This document shows, in pieces, positions 44,067 to 53,414 of a stretch of 64,000 nt of DNA. This stretch comes from Pseudomonadota bacterium (GTDB lineage: Bacteria > Pseudomonadota > Alphaproteobacteria > UBA1280 > RI-95): contig WGLU01000001.1 of the NCBI GenBank assembly GCA_016125375.1, forward strand, positions 1-64,000, in the 5' to 3' direction. How positions within the stretch are numbered: the first letter of the stretch is position 1; the number at the start of each line of letters is the position of its first letter. The translations under genes and the position numbers were made by a program. A model generated the notes under the pieces. The model was given only the letters and a program-made list of their open reading frames with translations, made no database searches and had not been told where the DNA came from.

Positions 44067-46097
44067 TTAGTGCATCTGCTGCGGGTGACGTCCGCTGCCC
44101 TTGGACTTGCGTCCGTTACGGGGGCGGTGCGCTACCTTGGGCTTTTTGCGCGCGCCGGTTTTGGGCGGCGTGTGCTGCGGCTTGGCCCGCTTGCTCTTGT
44201 CGGGCGAGCGGTGCCGGCGCCCAGGCTTGGGCAGCAGGTCCTTGGCACCATCCTCGGGGAGGATTTGCTCCAGCGTGCGCAGGCTGACCACGGTCAGGTT
44301 CTGCAGCAGCGCCAGATCTTCGCCACCGGAGGTTTCCAGATTGAAGGGTTCACCCACAACCAGGTCGCCAGCGGCGGAAACAAAGGATGCCTTGGAGATC
44401 AGTCGCGTCTCACCAGCTGCGTTGGTGGCATGGCGGCCGTTGGCCATCCACACCCCCCACGGCCAGAGGCCGGCAGCGATGCTCGCGATCATGTCTTTTT
44501 GCTTGGACAGGGGCTTCTGCTCGGAGAACGGGATTTTCTGCTCCGTCTCGCAAAGCTTGAAGTACACATCCATCGCCCGGTGGAAACGCCGTGGAACCAC
44601 GTCGTTGTCCGCCAGATGTGCGTCGATCGCATCTCCCACAAGGTTCTTGAGGGTGATGTCACGGCACAGCTCGAGGAAGATGTCCTTCTGGGCCAGCAGG
44701 TCGCTGTCGTGATGGCGGGATTTGCCGCCGTACTCGCTGAGGCTGCGCATATCCAGGATACCGCCGACCGACGCGCAGGCCAGAGCGGCCAGCAGATCGG
44801 TGACAACATCGCGGTTCTTGGCCTCGACCATCATGCGCGCGTACTCGGGGTCCAGCGGGTAGGCCAGCATCTTCTCACCGGTATTGGTGAGCTTCTTGCC
44901 GCCCTTCATCAGTGCGCCGAGTTGCTGCAGACGCTCCCGCCCGAGGGCGAGGTGCCGCTTGCGCGGCGCGTCCATGAAGAGCATCTTCTCGGGCGTAATG
45001 CCCGTGGAAAGAAGCCGCAGCAGCACACCATCCAGACGGTTGGTGTGAATCTCGGGCGCCGGATGCGCCTCACGCCGGTCGAACAGGCCACCGCACAGGA
45101 AATACGTACCGGGCTTGGTTCGCCCCGCACGTCCCATACGCTGGATGCAGTCCGCCTTGGAGGTATCCGCCAGCATCAGGCCAGGCACGCCTTGCTTGTC
45201 CAGCGTCGGCACACGCTCGAGGCCCGAATCCACCACCGAATCGATATCCGGAATGGTGATGGAGGTCTGCGCCACATTGGTCGCTACGACCACCTTGGGG
45301 CGGCTGTAGGAGGCAAACGCGAGGTCTTTCTCTTCCTTGGAGAGGTCGGCGTACAGGGGCAGAACCTCGGCATCCACGCCGCTCTGGGACAGAGCTTCGC
45401 AGACAGCCTCGATTTCCCGCACACCGGGGAGGAAGACCAGAACGTTGTGACCTTTCTTCAGCTGCTTGATGGTGGTAGGCACCAGGTCGCTGGCCGTGCG
45501 CTGCTCGAACTGGACCGGGAAGGTCCGTCCAGCAATATGCACATGCGGCACAGTACCGAAATGCGGTGCCAGAAACGCCTTCAGACGCTCCACTTCGGCG
45601 GTTGCGGACATGATGACGAGCCGGAACTTTTCCCCCTTGCGGAGGCGTTCCAGCGCCAGTGCCAGCAGCGCGTCGATGTTGATGGAGCGCTCGTGATGCT
45701 CGTCGATGATGAGCACGCACGAGGAGTTGTCGGCAATACCGTGTCCGCCGGCCTCGCGGGCGAGCTGAAGGCCGTCGGTCCGGAAGACCACGCGGGTATC
45801 CGGTCCGATTACACGGTAGAGGCTGCTGTGGTAGCCCACGCTTTGGCCGACCTTTTCGCCCCGCATGCGGGCCACGTACTCGGCTACCGAAGTGGCAGCG
45901 GTGATACGCGGCTGGGTGATGACGACCTCGGTGAAGAAAGCGTCATCGAGCAGCAGGTTTGCAAGGCCGGTGGTCTTGCCGCTGCCCGTCTCGCCGGTGA
46001 CGATGGTGATGCTGTTGGCCTTGATGGCCGCGAGAATCTCGTCACGATGGGCAAAGACAGGGAGCGCAGCAAGTGCGTTTTTGGTTGATTTGGACAT
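44067..46097 (-). CDS. DEAH/RHA-family helicase (HrpA-like; dispersed high-GC unit)
   Basis: A 676-residue superfamily 2 helicase. Walker A GETGSGKTTG lies at 35-44, motif II is DEHHERS at 132-138 (histidine where DEAH has alanine), motif III is MSATAE, and motif VI is CIQRMGRAGRTKPG. The order fits HrpA/HrpB enzymes, which unwind RNA. It is much shorter than HrpA (1300) and HrpB (about 810), and ends in a strongly basic tail (from about 620; KKPKVAHRPRNGRKSKGSGR) likely to bind RNA. AAGG precedes the ATG. It has its own promoter, a long pyrimidine-rich leader and terminator. Confidence 0.92.
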   Translation of the reverse strand: MSKSTKNALAALPVFAHRDEILAAIKANSITIVTGETGSGKTTGLANLLLDDAFFTEVVITQPRITAATSVAEYVARMRGEKVGQSVGYHSSLYRVIGPDTRVVFRTDGLQLAREAGGHGIADNSSCVLIIDEHHERSINIDALLALALERLRKGEKFRLVIMSATAEVERLKAFLAPHFGTVPHVHIAGRTFPVQFEQRTASDLVPTTIKQLKKGHNVLVFLPGVREIEAVCEALSQSGVDAEVLPLYADLSKEEKDLAFASYSRPKVVVATNVAQTSITIPDIDSVVDSGLERVPTLDKQGVPGLMLADTSKADCIQRMGRAGRTKPGTYFLCGGLFDRREAHPAPEIHTNRLDGVLLRLLSTGITPEKMLFMDAPRKRHLALGRERLQQLGALMKGGKKLTNTGEKMLAYPLDPEYARMMVEAKNRDVVTDLLAALACASVGGILDMRSLSEYGGKSRHHDSDLLAQKDIFLELCRDITLKNLVGDAIDAHLADNDVVPRRFHRAMDVYFKLCETEQKIPFSEQKPLSKQKDMIASIAAGLWPWGVWMANGRHATNAAGETRLISKASFVSAAGDLVVGEPFNLETSGGEDLALLQNLTVVSLRTLEQILPEDGAKDLLPKPGRRHRSPDKSKRAKPQHTPPKTGARKKPKVAHRPRNGRKSKGSGRHPQQMH

Positions 46098-46258
46098 AGG
46101 ACCACCTTGGGTGAACAGTGGAAGAAGAGAAGAAGAACGAAACCGAACGGATCGTTACGTATCAGGTGTCCGCAGCAATGTGCACGCGGGGTTAAGGGAA
46201 AGAAAAGAGAGCGCAAAGGCAAAAGCGCATGTTTCGTCTTGGAATGAAGACAGCACTA

Positions 46259-46287
46259 TACTTAAGCATGAGGTGGTTAACGCGCAA
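46259..46287 (-). promoter_or_regulatory. Promoter of the helicase unit
   Basis: On the minus strand TTGCGC (46282-46287), 17-base spacer, TAAGTA (46259-46264), running on into TATAGT. The 160-base leader after it contains CTCTCTTTTCTTTCCC and GTTCTTCTTCTCTTCTTCC tracts. Confidence 0.45.
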
Positions 46288-46309
46288 GTTCAATTTGTAT
46301 ACCGGGCAT

Positions 46310-46339
46310 AAAAAAACGGCACCCCCTAGGGGGTGCCGT
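46310..46339 (-). terminator. Terminator of the patatin unit
   Basis: ACGGCACCCCC (46316-46326) pairs with GGGGGTGCCGT (46329-46339). Seven A residues at 46310-46316 give the T run on the minus strand. Confidence 0.92.
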
Positions 46340-46344
46340 AACCG

Positions 46345-47379
46345 TTATAGGCTGTCGGGCGTGCCTTTGAGCGCTGCATCGCCTGCACGTTCGCCAGTGG
46401 CAAACAGCTGTCGGATGAGCGCGTGGGACACGCGGCGCTTCTGCGGCGGGGTGAACCCGCTGCGGCCAAGACCGCCGATATCGAACGCTGTGACGCGCGG
46501 CTTGTTCCGGCCGTCGTTCAGCGCTGCGATGGCAGCCATGTCGCGCTTGAGGGGTTTGTTGAACACCTCGGCCTGATCGTAGTAGGCCTGCTCGGCGCGG
46601 TAGCGCGGAGGGTTGAAGTTGTCGGAGTTCAGGCGGATGAGCACCACCGTGTCCACACCGTCGTTGATGGGAGCCATCAGCGGCGGATTGTGGGCGTAGC
46701 CGCCTTCGATGTAAGGCACCCCGTCGATGACGAGGGGGGCAAACATATCCGGCAGGGCACCACTGGCGGCAACCACCTTGTCGGTGATTTCCTTGGTGGT
46801 GAAGACGCGGCCCTTATGCGGGGCTGCAGCTTCGCACGCGGCGATGTACAGCTTGAAGCGCTTGTTCTTGCGAATGCGCTCAAAGTCCACCTTGTCCACC
46901 AGCATGCGCAGGGTGTTGTCCGCCTCGGAGATGAGGGGCACATGCACCGGCACGCCGTAGGCTTGCATGGTATCCAGCCACAGGTCGAGCGCCTTCTGCA
47001 TCAGGTCGAGCAGGGTCTCGGTCGGCAGGGCCATGCGGGTGGTGAACATCCACAGGTCCGGAAAGTACTTGTTGATGTACTCCAGCGCCATTTTGGGAAT
47101 GCGGTCCTGCCACAGAGTGGTCAGGGCGTCAATCGCCCGCTGGCGCTGTTCGGCTTCGGTCCCGCCTGCAAGCAGGGCGTCGGCCAGAATGACGGCGTTC
47201 AGGGCACCGGCACTGGTGCCGGAGATGACCGTCGGGAGAGGGAAAGAGGGATCGGCAAGCAGCTTGCACAGCACACCCGCCTGGAAGGCGCCGAACGTAC
47301 CACCCCCTTGCAGGGCCAGCATGTAGGGCCCCTTTCGGGTGCGGAGTGACTGCCAAACCGCCTTGTGATGGGAGGTCAT
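46345..47379 (-). CDS. Patatin-like phospholipase (dispersed high-GC unit)
   Basis: A 344-residue patatin. The oxyanion loop is LALQGGGTFGAFQAGVL (about 21-37), and the nucleophile is S56 in GTSAG. The partner acid normally found in a DGG/DGA motif appears as E225 in YIEGGYAHNPP, a change that may alter or lower activity. Patatins cleave membrane lipids or other acyl esters; some act in anti-phage systems or as toxins. No signal peptide. The frame is open upstream, but the start at 47379 fits the GC-rich composition and an AAGGA site upstream. Confidence 0.9.
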   Translation of the reverse strand: MTSHHKAVWQSLRTRKGPYMLALQGGGTFGAFQAGVLCKLLADPSFPLPTVISGTSAGALNAVILADALLAGGTEAEQRQRAIDALTTLWQDRIPKMALEYINKYFPDLWMFTTRMALPTETLLDLMQKALDLWLDTMQAYGVPVHVPLISEADNTLRMLVDKVDFERIRKNKRFKLYIAACEAAAPHKGRVFTTKEITDKVVAASGALPDMFAPLVIDGVPYIEGGYAHNPPLMAPINDGVDTVVLIRLNSDNFNPPRYRAEQAYYDQAEVFNKPLKRDMAAIAALNDGRNKPRVTAFDIGGLGRSGFTPPQKRRVSHALIRQLFATGERAGDAALKGTPDSL

Positions 47380-47421
47380 GGCTTTGGTCCTTGTGTGAGA
47401 AAGAAATGCCCCTTGGGGCTT

Positions 47422-47433
47422 GCGAAACGGGAA
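47422..47433 (-). promoter_or_regulatory. Leader element TTCCCGTTTCGC (patatin unit)
   Basis: Read on the minus strand, identical over 12 bases to the element in the leader at 61456-61467 and one base different from that at 23292-23303. It lies 43 bases before the patatin start, next to a CCCCAAGGGG hairpin. Confidence 0.55.
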
Positions 47434-47485
47434 GAGGTTGAGGCTTTGACCTGTGTTGGAAGCAGGTCGAAAGTACATAACAGAG

Positions 47486-47514
47486 AATATAAGCGTCCAT
47501 GGGGTGCGGCTCAA
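47486..47514 (-). promoter_or_regulatory. Promoter of the patatin unit
   Basis: On the minus strand TTGAGC (47509-47514), 17-base spacer, TATATT (47486-47491). Good match to the sigma70 consensus. Confidence 0.6.
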
Positions 47515-47759
47515 GGCAAAAGGCGGGAAAAAGCACAAGGTAGGATGAACTGATGATAGACCTGCCTGAAAACACACTTTTTTTGTTAATAAATAAAATG
47601 GTCCCAATCGCCCGCAAAACAGGGGGATTTTGAACATAACACCCGGCGGTCAATGGTCATATGAAGCGCTTGGGCATGGGTGCTACCCTAAAGTGCATTC
47701 TAACCTGTTGGAGATAGAAATGGGCACACGCCCCAACAGCTGCCAACGGAGAATGAACT

Positions 47760-49571
47760 ATGACCCTGATGACGACCTTGAAAAACCTTTCCAGCCGCCA
47801 GCAATTGACTCTGATTGCGGGAGTCAGCGTTGCGTCGCTGGCAGCTTCCGTCATGTCGGCTCCGGCGGGTAATCCAGAAGAATTGGTCCATCTGACAGTA
47901 TGGGCTGCCGGCGGCGCTATCGTGGTGAGCCTGATGGCGTATTTTGTCGCACGGATGAACAGTGCCAAAGAAGAGCAGGGACAGCTGGCACAATCTACGC
48001 TGATGGGTCTGGCGAATAACGTCCTGATTGCGGACAGCGATGACCGCCTGGTCTACTTGAACGAGGCATCTTCGAGCGCGTTGCGTGAGCTGGCTCCCGT
48101 AATTCGTGAAACTTTCCCCTCGTTTGACCCAGAAAAGCTTGTTGGTGCCTCTATCCATAACTTCCACAAAGACCCGGAGAAAATCCGTCGCCGTCTGCGC
48201 AGTCTGAAGGCAGGTGATCAGCACCGCACCCACATTACGCTGGGGCCTCTGACCCTGTCGCTGAACGTCGGCCCGATTTTTATGGGTAACAAGCGCATCG
48301 GTTCCTACGCTGAATGGTCCGATGTGACGCAGGCTATCGCACAGGAGCGCCAAGGCAATTTTATGCGCCAGTGCCTGACCAGCCTGAGCAACAACGTAAT
48401 GATTGCCGATGCAACAGACACCATTATCTACACCAACGAAGCCAGCATGAACGCTTTCCGTTCTCTGGCGGCGGAAATCCGCAAGACTTTCCCCAACTTT
48501 GATCCTGACAAGGTCATGGGCAGCAGCATCCACGTCTTCCATAAAGATCCGGAAATTGTAAAAGCCCGTTTGGCCGGTATGAAAGAAGGGCAAGTACACC
48601 GCACCCACATTGCCATTGGGGAATTGACCTTCAGCCTGAACGTAGGCGCCATCTTCGAGAATGGCAAAAAAATCGGCCACTACGCTGAGTGGATGGATGT
48701 AACCCACCAGATGCGCGAGAACAACCGCAAGAAGGAAGTTGAGCTGCGCGTGAACGAAGTCGCTTCCCGCATTAACGATGCGACGCGTGACATTGCCCAG
48801 GGCAACATGAATCTGTCCGAGCGTACAGAGGCGCAAGCGTCGTCTATCGAAGAAACAACAGCCACCATGCAGCAGGTGACCGAGCGTGTGAATGAAAACG
48901 CCGAAAACTCCCGCGAGGCGCTTAAAGTTGCCGGTGTGACCCGTGAGGCTGCTGATCGTGGCGGTCACGTGGTGCAGTCTGCCATTGCAGCGATGGGTGA
49001 AATCAGCAAGAGCTCGACCCAGATTTCCGAAATCATTGGCGTTATCGACGAAATCGCCTTCCAGACCAACCTGCTGGCGCTGAACGCGGCGGTAGAGGCG
49101 GCCCGCGCTGGCGAGCAAGGCCGAGGCTTTGCCGTGGTGGCGTCCGAAGTCCGTACGCTTGCCGGCCGTTCGGCCAAGGCTGCCAAGGAAATCAAAGACC
49201 TGATTACCGAAAGCGTTGCCAAGGTCAAAACCGGTATGGAGCAGGTGAACGAAACAGGGACTTGCCTGAACGACATCATCTCGAACGTGCAGAAAGTGAC
49301 CGACATGATTGGCGATATCGCCAACGCAAGCCAGGAACAGGCCCTGAGCATTTCGGAGATCAACAAGACGGTTGCACAGATGGACTCCTTCACCCAGCAG
49401 AACGCATCGCTGGTGGAAGAGGCGGCTGCCGCAAGCAAATCGCTGGAAGAGCAAGCCGCTGACCTGCTGGAACTGGTGCTGAACACCAAGGAAGCGCTGG
49501 AAGTTGTTGAGGCTGCAAACAAGGCAAACAGCCGTGGCGGCAAAGGCAAGAAGGAGCAGGCGCATGCCTAA
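47760..49571 (+). CDS. Methyl-accepting chemotaxis protein with two PAS domains
   Basis: A 603-residue receptor. Two membrane segments (about 16-33 and 43-64) are separated by only nine residues, so there is no periplasmic sensor. Two tandem PAS-type domains follow (about 78-190 and 200-310) with near-identical ending patterns (SYAEWSDVTQ and HYAEWMDVTH). The signalling domain (about 320-590) has the hairpin tip DEIAFQTNLLALNAAVEAAR. It should sense an intracellular signal such as redox state and control CheA. It heads the chemotaxis operon. Confidence 0.95.
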   Translation: MTLMTTLKNLSSRQQLTLIAGVSVASLAASVMSAPAGNPEELVHLTVWAAGGAIVVSLMAYFVARMNSAKEEQGQLAQSTLMGLANNVLIADSDDRLVYLNEASSSALRELAPVIRETFPSFDPEKLVGASIHNFHKDPEKIRRRLRSLKAGDQHRTHITLGPLTLSLNVGPIFMGNKRIGSYAEWSDVTQAIAQERQGNFMRQCLTSLSNNVMIADATDTIIYTNEASMNAFRSLAAEIRKTFPNFDPDKVMGSSIHVFHKDPEIVKARLAGMKEGQVHRTHIAIGELTFSLNVGAIFENGKKIGHYAEWMDVTHQMRENNRKKEVELRVNEVASRINDATRDIAQGNMNLSERTEAQASSIEETTATMQQVTERVNENAENSREALKVAGVTREAADRGGHVVQSAIAAMGEISKSSTQISEIIGVIDEIAFQTNLLALNAAVEAARAGEQGRGFAVVASEVRTLAGRSAKAAKEIKDLITESVAKVKTGMEQVNETGTCLNDIISNVQKVTDMIGDIANASQEQALSISEINKTVAQMDSFTQQNASLVEEAAAASKSLEEQAADLLELVLNTKEALEVVEAANKANSRGGKGKKEQAHA

Positions 49572-49842
49572 GAAAAAACCGCTCCTGCTGCCCGAAGTGC
49601 TGACGGCCTATCAGGTTGGAGAACTCAAACCCTTGCTCCAGAAAGCAGTGGCAAACGGGCAGCCGATTGATGGCGGTTCCGTTAGTCGGGTGGACACGCT
49701 TGGATGCCAACTGCTGGTCAGTCTGCATCACAGTCTTGAAGCTGTTGGCCAGACGGACTTGTTGCAGAACCTGTCGGCACCGTTGATGGCAGCGATGACA
49801 GAACTGGGGCTACACACCCTTTTTAGCGGAGATGCGGCATGA
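49564..49842 (+). CDS. STAS-domain protein
   Basis: A 92-residue protein with the STAS fold pattern [38 protein letters not shown] and [13 protein letters not shown] domains bind nucleotides or serve as phosphorylated switches. The usual target serine lies at or near SRVDT. A START within the end of the receptor gene (8-base overlap) with GGAGCAGG upstream supports 49564; a four-base overlap joins it to the next gene. Its role in this chemotaxis operon is not established. Confidence 0.85.
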   Translation: MPKKKPLLLPEVLTAYQVGELKPLLQKAVANGQPIDGGSVSRVDTLGCQLLVSLHHSLEAVGQTDLLQNLSAPLMAAMTELGLHTLFSGDAA

Positions 49843-50948
49843 AGGACCGACTGACAGACCTTAAGCCCTATCTGGTGCCTGCTGGTATTGCTGGCGGTGC
49901 GCTGGTCGCGGGGTTGGGGCTGGGGTTCCTGCCGTGGCAGCCGTTCGGGAGCACACTGGCTGTGCTTGCCGGGTTGGGATGCGGGTATCTGCTGCCCCGC
50001 TGGGTCGCTTTACCAGGTACGGCTTTGGAGGCTGTTCAAACCGATAATGCCGCACAAATGAAAGTGCTGGCCACGCTGTTGGAAGATGTTTCTGCCGACC
50101 TGGAAGGGACAATTGGCCATATTATCGGCCAATTCCTGGGGCTTGCGGATAAGGCGGGTGCACAGTCGCAGCTGCTGGCACAAACCGCTGCGGCGGCTGA
50201 TACGCTGGAAAGCGGCGGCAAGAATATGACGATGGATGAGTTCTCCCGCGATGTGGCCGGTCAGGTGCAGAGCATCGTCGGGACCATTCACTGGATTTGC
50301 GACAGTATGGAGAAGGTCAGTGGCGAGCTGGATACATTGCAGCACCATGCAGATACGGTGCGCGGCTTCATGGAAAAAATCGACTTTATTGCCAAGCAGA
50401 CCGACCTGCTGGCGCTGAATGCGGCGATTGAGGCCGCCCGTGCCGGCGATAACGGTCGCGGCTTTATGGTGGTTGCGGAAGAGGTGCGTAAACTGGCCAC
50501 CGAATCCGGCAAGTTCAGTGATGAAATCCGTCGTGAGATTGTGGCGATTACTGGCGGATTGGAACACTCATACGCCAGTGTACAGCAGGTTGTCGGTCAG
50601 GATATGTCGCCGCTGGACAGTGCAAAAGGCCGCATTGAAGAGATGGTGGGCCAGCTTATCGACCAAAAAACCGGGGTGCAGGTGTTGCTCCAGCAGGCGG
50701 GGCAGGATGTGGGCAAAATGTCCGGCAATATCTTCGCCATCGTGCAGGACTTGCAGTTTCAGGACCGCATCAAACAACGTCTGGAGCATGTCATCGAGCC
50801 GCTTAAGGGTATGACGGACGGTGAACGTATTCATGCCAGCTACACCATGAAAGAAGAACGCGAGGCCCACGCGCGGGCCGTGGCCGGCGAGGCACCGGCA
50901 CCGCAGATACCGGCTAAACCTCAAGACGATAACATAGACCTGTTTTAG
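49839..50948 (+). CDS. Receptor-like protein with a CheZ-type FQDxxxQ motif
   Basis: A 369-residue protein. Two closely spaced membrane segments (about 13-31 and 36-53) precede a helical region and a receptor signalling tip ([20 protein letters not shown] and following, about 177-220). Past the tip, FQDRIKQ at 307-313 matches the FQDxxxQ active site of the CheY-P phosphatase CheZ (D143, Q147 in E. coli). The last residues, PQDDNIDLF, resemble the acidic-hydrophobic CheZ tail that grips CheY. It sits directly before cheY. A phosphatase role is an inference from these two motifs. Confidence 0.8.
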   Translation: MKDRLTDLKPYLVPAGIAGGALVAGLGLGFLPWQPFGSTLAVLAGLGCGYLLPRWVALPGTALEAVQTDNAAQMKVLATLLEDVSADLEGTIGHIIGQFLGLADKAGAQSQLLAQTAAAADTLESGGKNMTMDEFSRDVAGQVQSIVGTIHWICDSMEKVSGELDTLQHHADTVRGFMEKIDFIAKQTDLLALNAAIEAARAGDNGRGFMVVAEEVRKLATESGKFSDEIRREIVAITGGLEHSYASVQQVVGQDMSPLDSAKGRIEEMVGQLIDQKTGVQVLLQQAGQDVGKMSGNIFAIVQDLQFQDRIKQRLEHVIEPLKGMTDGERIHASYTMKEEREAHARAVAGEAPAPQIPAKPQDDNIDLF

Positions 50949-50964
50949 GAAAGGCAGACCCCCG

Positions 50965-51336
50965 ATGAGTAAGACGATTTTGACAGTGGATGATTCGGCC
51001 TCCATCCGCCAGATGGTGACGTTCACCCTCAAACAGGCGGGCTATACGGTGGTTGAGGCTGATGATGGCAGCAAAGGGTTGGAAGTGGCAAAGTCCGTTG
51101 GGGATATTGCCCTTGTTTTGACCGACTTGAACATGCCGAACATGAATGGTCTGGAGCTTATCCGTAACCTCCGTCAATTACCTGCCTTCAAGTTTACGCC
51201 GATTTTGATGCTGACGACCGAGTCGGACGAAACAAAGAAGATGGAAGGTAAGCAAGCAGGCGCAACAGGCTGGATTGTAAAGCCTTTCAATCCGGAGCAA
51301 CTGCTCAAGGTTATTGAAAAAGTCATCCCTGCGTAA
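50965..51336 (+). CDS. cheY: Chemotaxis response regulator CheY
   Basis: A 123-residue receiver domain. The acid pocket is D9 and D10, the phosphoacceptor D54 in LVLTDLNMP, the switch threonines are in LMLTTES and the lysine is in IVKPFN. Phosphorylated CheY binds the flagellar motor or another target. GGAAAGG precedes the start. The next gene, cheA, is its kinase. Confidence 0.96.
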   Translation: MSKTILTVDDSASIRQMVTFTLKQAGYTVVEADDGSKGLEVAKSVGDIALVLTDLNMPNMNGLELIRNLRQLPAFKFTPILMLTTESDETKKMEGKQAGATGWIVKPFNPEQLLKVIEKVIPA

Positions 51337-51347
51337 GGAGCGCCCCC

Positions 51348-53414
51348 ATGTCCATCGACATGTCCCAATTTCACCAGACCTATCTGGAAGAAGCCGTAGA
51401 AAACCTTGCCGAACTCGAAAACGGTCTGCTTGCGCTGGAACGTGATGGCAATGCCGACCTGAATGCCATCTTCCGTGCGGCGCACTCGATTAAAGGCGGT
51501 GCGGCAACTTTTGGGTTTCAGGATATTGCAGACTTCACCCACGGGGTGGAAACTGTTCTCGACAAAGGACGCGATCTGACACTGGACCTGAGCGCAGAGG
51601 TGACAGCTGTTCTGTTGCGGGCCGTTGACGTTTTGGGTGAGTTGATTACCGCCGCGCGGGAAAATCGCAAGGCTACGGCAAATGACCGCCTTGCGTGTCA
51701 GCAGGCTCTGACCGATATTTGCGGCGATGGTACACCTAAAGCGGCCTCTGCCCGTAAAGAAGGCACCGGCGGGCATAAGATGATGAACATCACCTTTAAG
51801 CCGCATCCGGATTTGCCCAAAACCGGGTCAGACCCCCTCAATATCCTGCGGGAGTTGGGGCGGCTGGGGGAGATGACACTGACAGCATTCCCCGAGAGTG
51901 TGCCGACTCTGGAAGAACTGGAGGTCGAAAATCTGTTCCTCTGGTGGGAGGCAACGCTGGAAACAGAGCACACGGTAGACGATGTGCATGATGTGTTCCT
52001 GTTTGTGACCGACGAGGCCGAGATTACCGTACAGGTGGTCGCTGCTATTGATGCGGCCCCTCAGGCGCAGCCTGTCGAGCAAACACTTGTGGCGGAACCA
52101 ATGACAGACCGCCGCGCACCCGAGAATGAACGCCGTGCCGGCAACGACCGCAGACAGCCGGAAAAAGCTCCGGAAACGGCCTTTATCCGTGTGGCAACGG
52201 ACAAGGTGGATAACCTCATTAACCTGGTCGGGGAGCTGGTGACCACTCACGCAATGGTCAGCCAGCACAGCAGCCGGGTAGATGCTGACGGGCATCCCAT
52301 GCTCCACAGTTCGGTGCAGGAAATGGCGCACCATACACGCACGCTGCAAGAGGCAATTATGGCCATCCGTATGATGCCCATCAGTTTTGCCTTCAGCCGC
52401 TTTCCGCGGATGGTGCGGGATACTGCGACCAAGCTTGGTAAACAGGTGTCGCTGGTAACGCACGGTGACCAGACGGAACTGGATAAAACAGTCATCGAGC
52501 GTATTGCCGACCCGCTGACGCACCTTGTCCGCAATGCGATTGACCACGGCATAGAGATACCGGAAGAACGCAAAGCCCACGGCAAACCTGCCGAAGCGAC
52601 GGTAGAGCTCGCCGCTTATTACCGTGGCGGCAACGTGATGATTGAGGTACGTGACGATGGGCGCGGCTTGGACCGGGATAAGCTCATGAAAAAGGCCACG
52701 GAAAAGGGGCTGGCACAGGAAGGGGAAACCTACACGGACGAGCAGGTGTATCAGTTTATCTTCCACCCCGGTTTCTCTACAGCTGCGCAGGTGACGGATG
52801 TGTCCGGCCGTGGTGTGGGGATGGATATTGTGCGCAAGAACATTCAGTCGCTTGGGGGTAATATCTCCATCGAAACCGAGAAGCACAAAGGCACGCGCTT
52901 TATCATCAGTCTGCCGCTGACACTGGCGATTGTGGACGGTATGGCCATCCGTTCCGGGGACGAGGTGTATATCGTCCCGATTCTGAACATTATGGAGTCC
53001 ATCAAGCCGACAAAAGGGCAGGTTAAAACTGTCGGGCACAATGCAGAGGTGATGGATATTCGCGGCAGTTACATCCCGTTTGTGCGCCTGTCGGAAGTCT
53101 TTAAAACCGAAATGGGTGACGGCTCGACCCGCCCCGAAGACGGTATTGCCATGATTGTGGAGTCCGACCACGAGCGGATAGCCCTGTTTGTGGATGAACT
53201 GCTGGGCGAACGTCAGGTCGTCATCAAGAGCATCGAGGCAAACTACCGCGCTATAGAAGGTGTATCCGGCGCTACGATTCTGGGTGATGGCCGCGTGTCG
53301 TTCATCATCGACCTTGCAGGCATCATCAAACGGGCAAACCGCGAAGGTCTGCACCACGCACCCGTTAAACCAAATAAATCCAAAATGACCGAGGAGGGGC
53401 ATCATGTCGTCTAA
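51348..53414 (+). CDS. cheA: Chemotaxis histidine kinase CheA
   Basis: A 688-residue kinase. The HPt domain carries the phosphorylated H46 in FRAAHSIKGGAATFG. A middle segment (about 120-270), possibly a poorly conserved P2, precedes the dimerisation helices (ATDKVDNLINLVGEL), the ATPase with N box HLVRNAIDHGIE, G1 EVRDDGRGLD and G2 GRGVGMDIVRKN, and the C-terminal CheW-like domain. It autophosphorylates under receptor control and passes phosphate to CheY. Its end overlaps cheW by 11 bases. Confidence 0.97.
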   Translation: MSIDMSQFHQTYLEEAVENLAELENGLLALERDGNADLNAIFRAAHSIKGGAATFGFQDIADFTHGVETVLDKGRDLTLDLSAEVTAVLLRAVDVLGELITAARENRKATANDRLACQQALTDICGDGTPKAASARKEGTGGHKMMNITFKPHPDLPKTGSDPLNILRELGRLGEMTLTAFPESVPTLEELEVENLFLWWEATLETEHTVDDVHDVFLFVTDEAEITVQVVAAIDAAPQAQPVEQTLVAEPMTDRRAPENERRAGNDRRQPEKAPETAFIRVATDKVDNLINLVGELVTTHAMVSQHSSRVDADGHPMLHSSVQEMAHHTRTLQEAIMAIRMMPISFAFSRFPRMVRDTATKLGKQVSLVTHGDQTELDKTVIERIADPLTHLVRNAIDHGIEIPEERKAHGKPAEATVELAAYYRGGNVMIEVRDDGRGLDRDKLMKKATEKGLAQEGETYTDEQVYQFIFHPGFSTAAQVTDVSGRGVGMDIVRKNIQSLGGNISIETEKHKGTRFIISLPLTLAIVDGMAIRSGDEVYIVPILNIMESIKPTKGQVKTVGHNAEVMDIRGSYIPFVRLSEVFKTEMGDGSTRPEDGIAMIVESDHERIALFVDELLGERQVVIKSIEANYRAIEGVSGATILGDGRVSFIIDLAGIIKRANREGLHHAPVKPNKSKMTEEGHHVV

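Larger units (their letters stand above)
47380..47759. other. Intergenic region between the patatin unit and the chemotaxis operon
   Basis: A 380-base divergent gap. Its left half holds the patatin leader and promoter. The right half is AT-rich around 47571-47605 (a run of seven T and TAATAAATAAAA). A loose flagellar sigma28-like pair, TAAAGTGC (47689-47696) and GGAGATAG (47710-47717), lies 43 bases before the chemotaxis receptor gene, but the spacing is two bases off the consensus. ACGGAG just before 47760 is the ribosome binding site. No gene is seen. Confidence 0.5.

Noticed and set aside
44070-46088. A 672-codon open frame antisense to the helicase gene
   Set aside because: The minus-strand frame has complete helicase motifs, a ribosome binding site and a terminator. 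The antisense frame has none and reflects the GC-rich third positions.
46345-47637. A longer 430-residue patatin start at 47637
   Set aside because: The extra 86 codons cover the promoter, leader element and hairpin and are AT-rich; the patatin motif begins right after 47379.
47689-47717. A flagellar sigma28 promoter before the chemotaxis operon
   Set aside because: TAAAGTGC and GGAGATAG resemble the two boxes, but the 13-base spacing and three mismatches in the second box are too weak to call.
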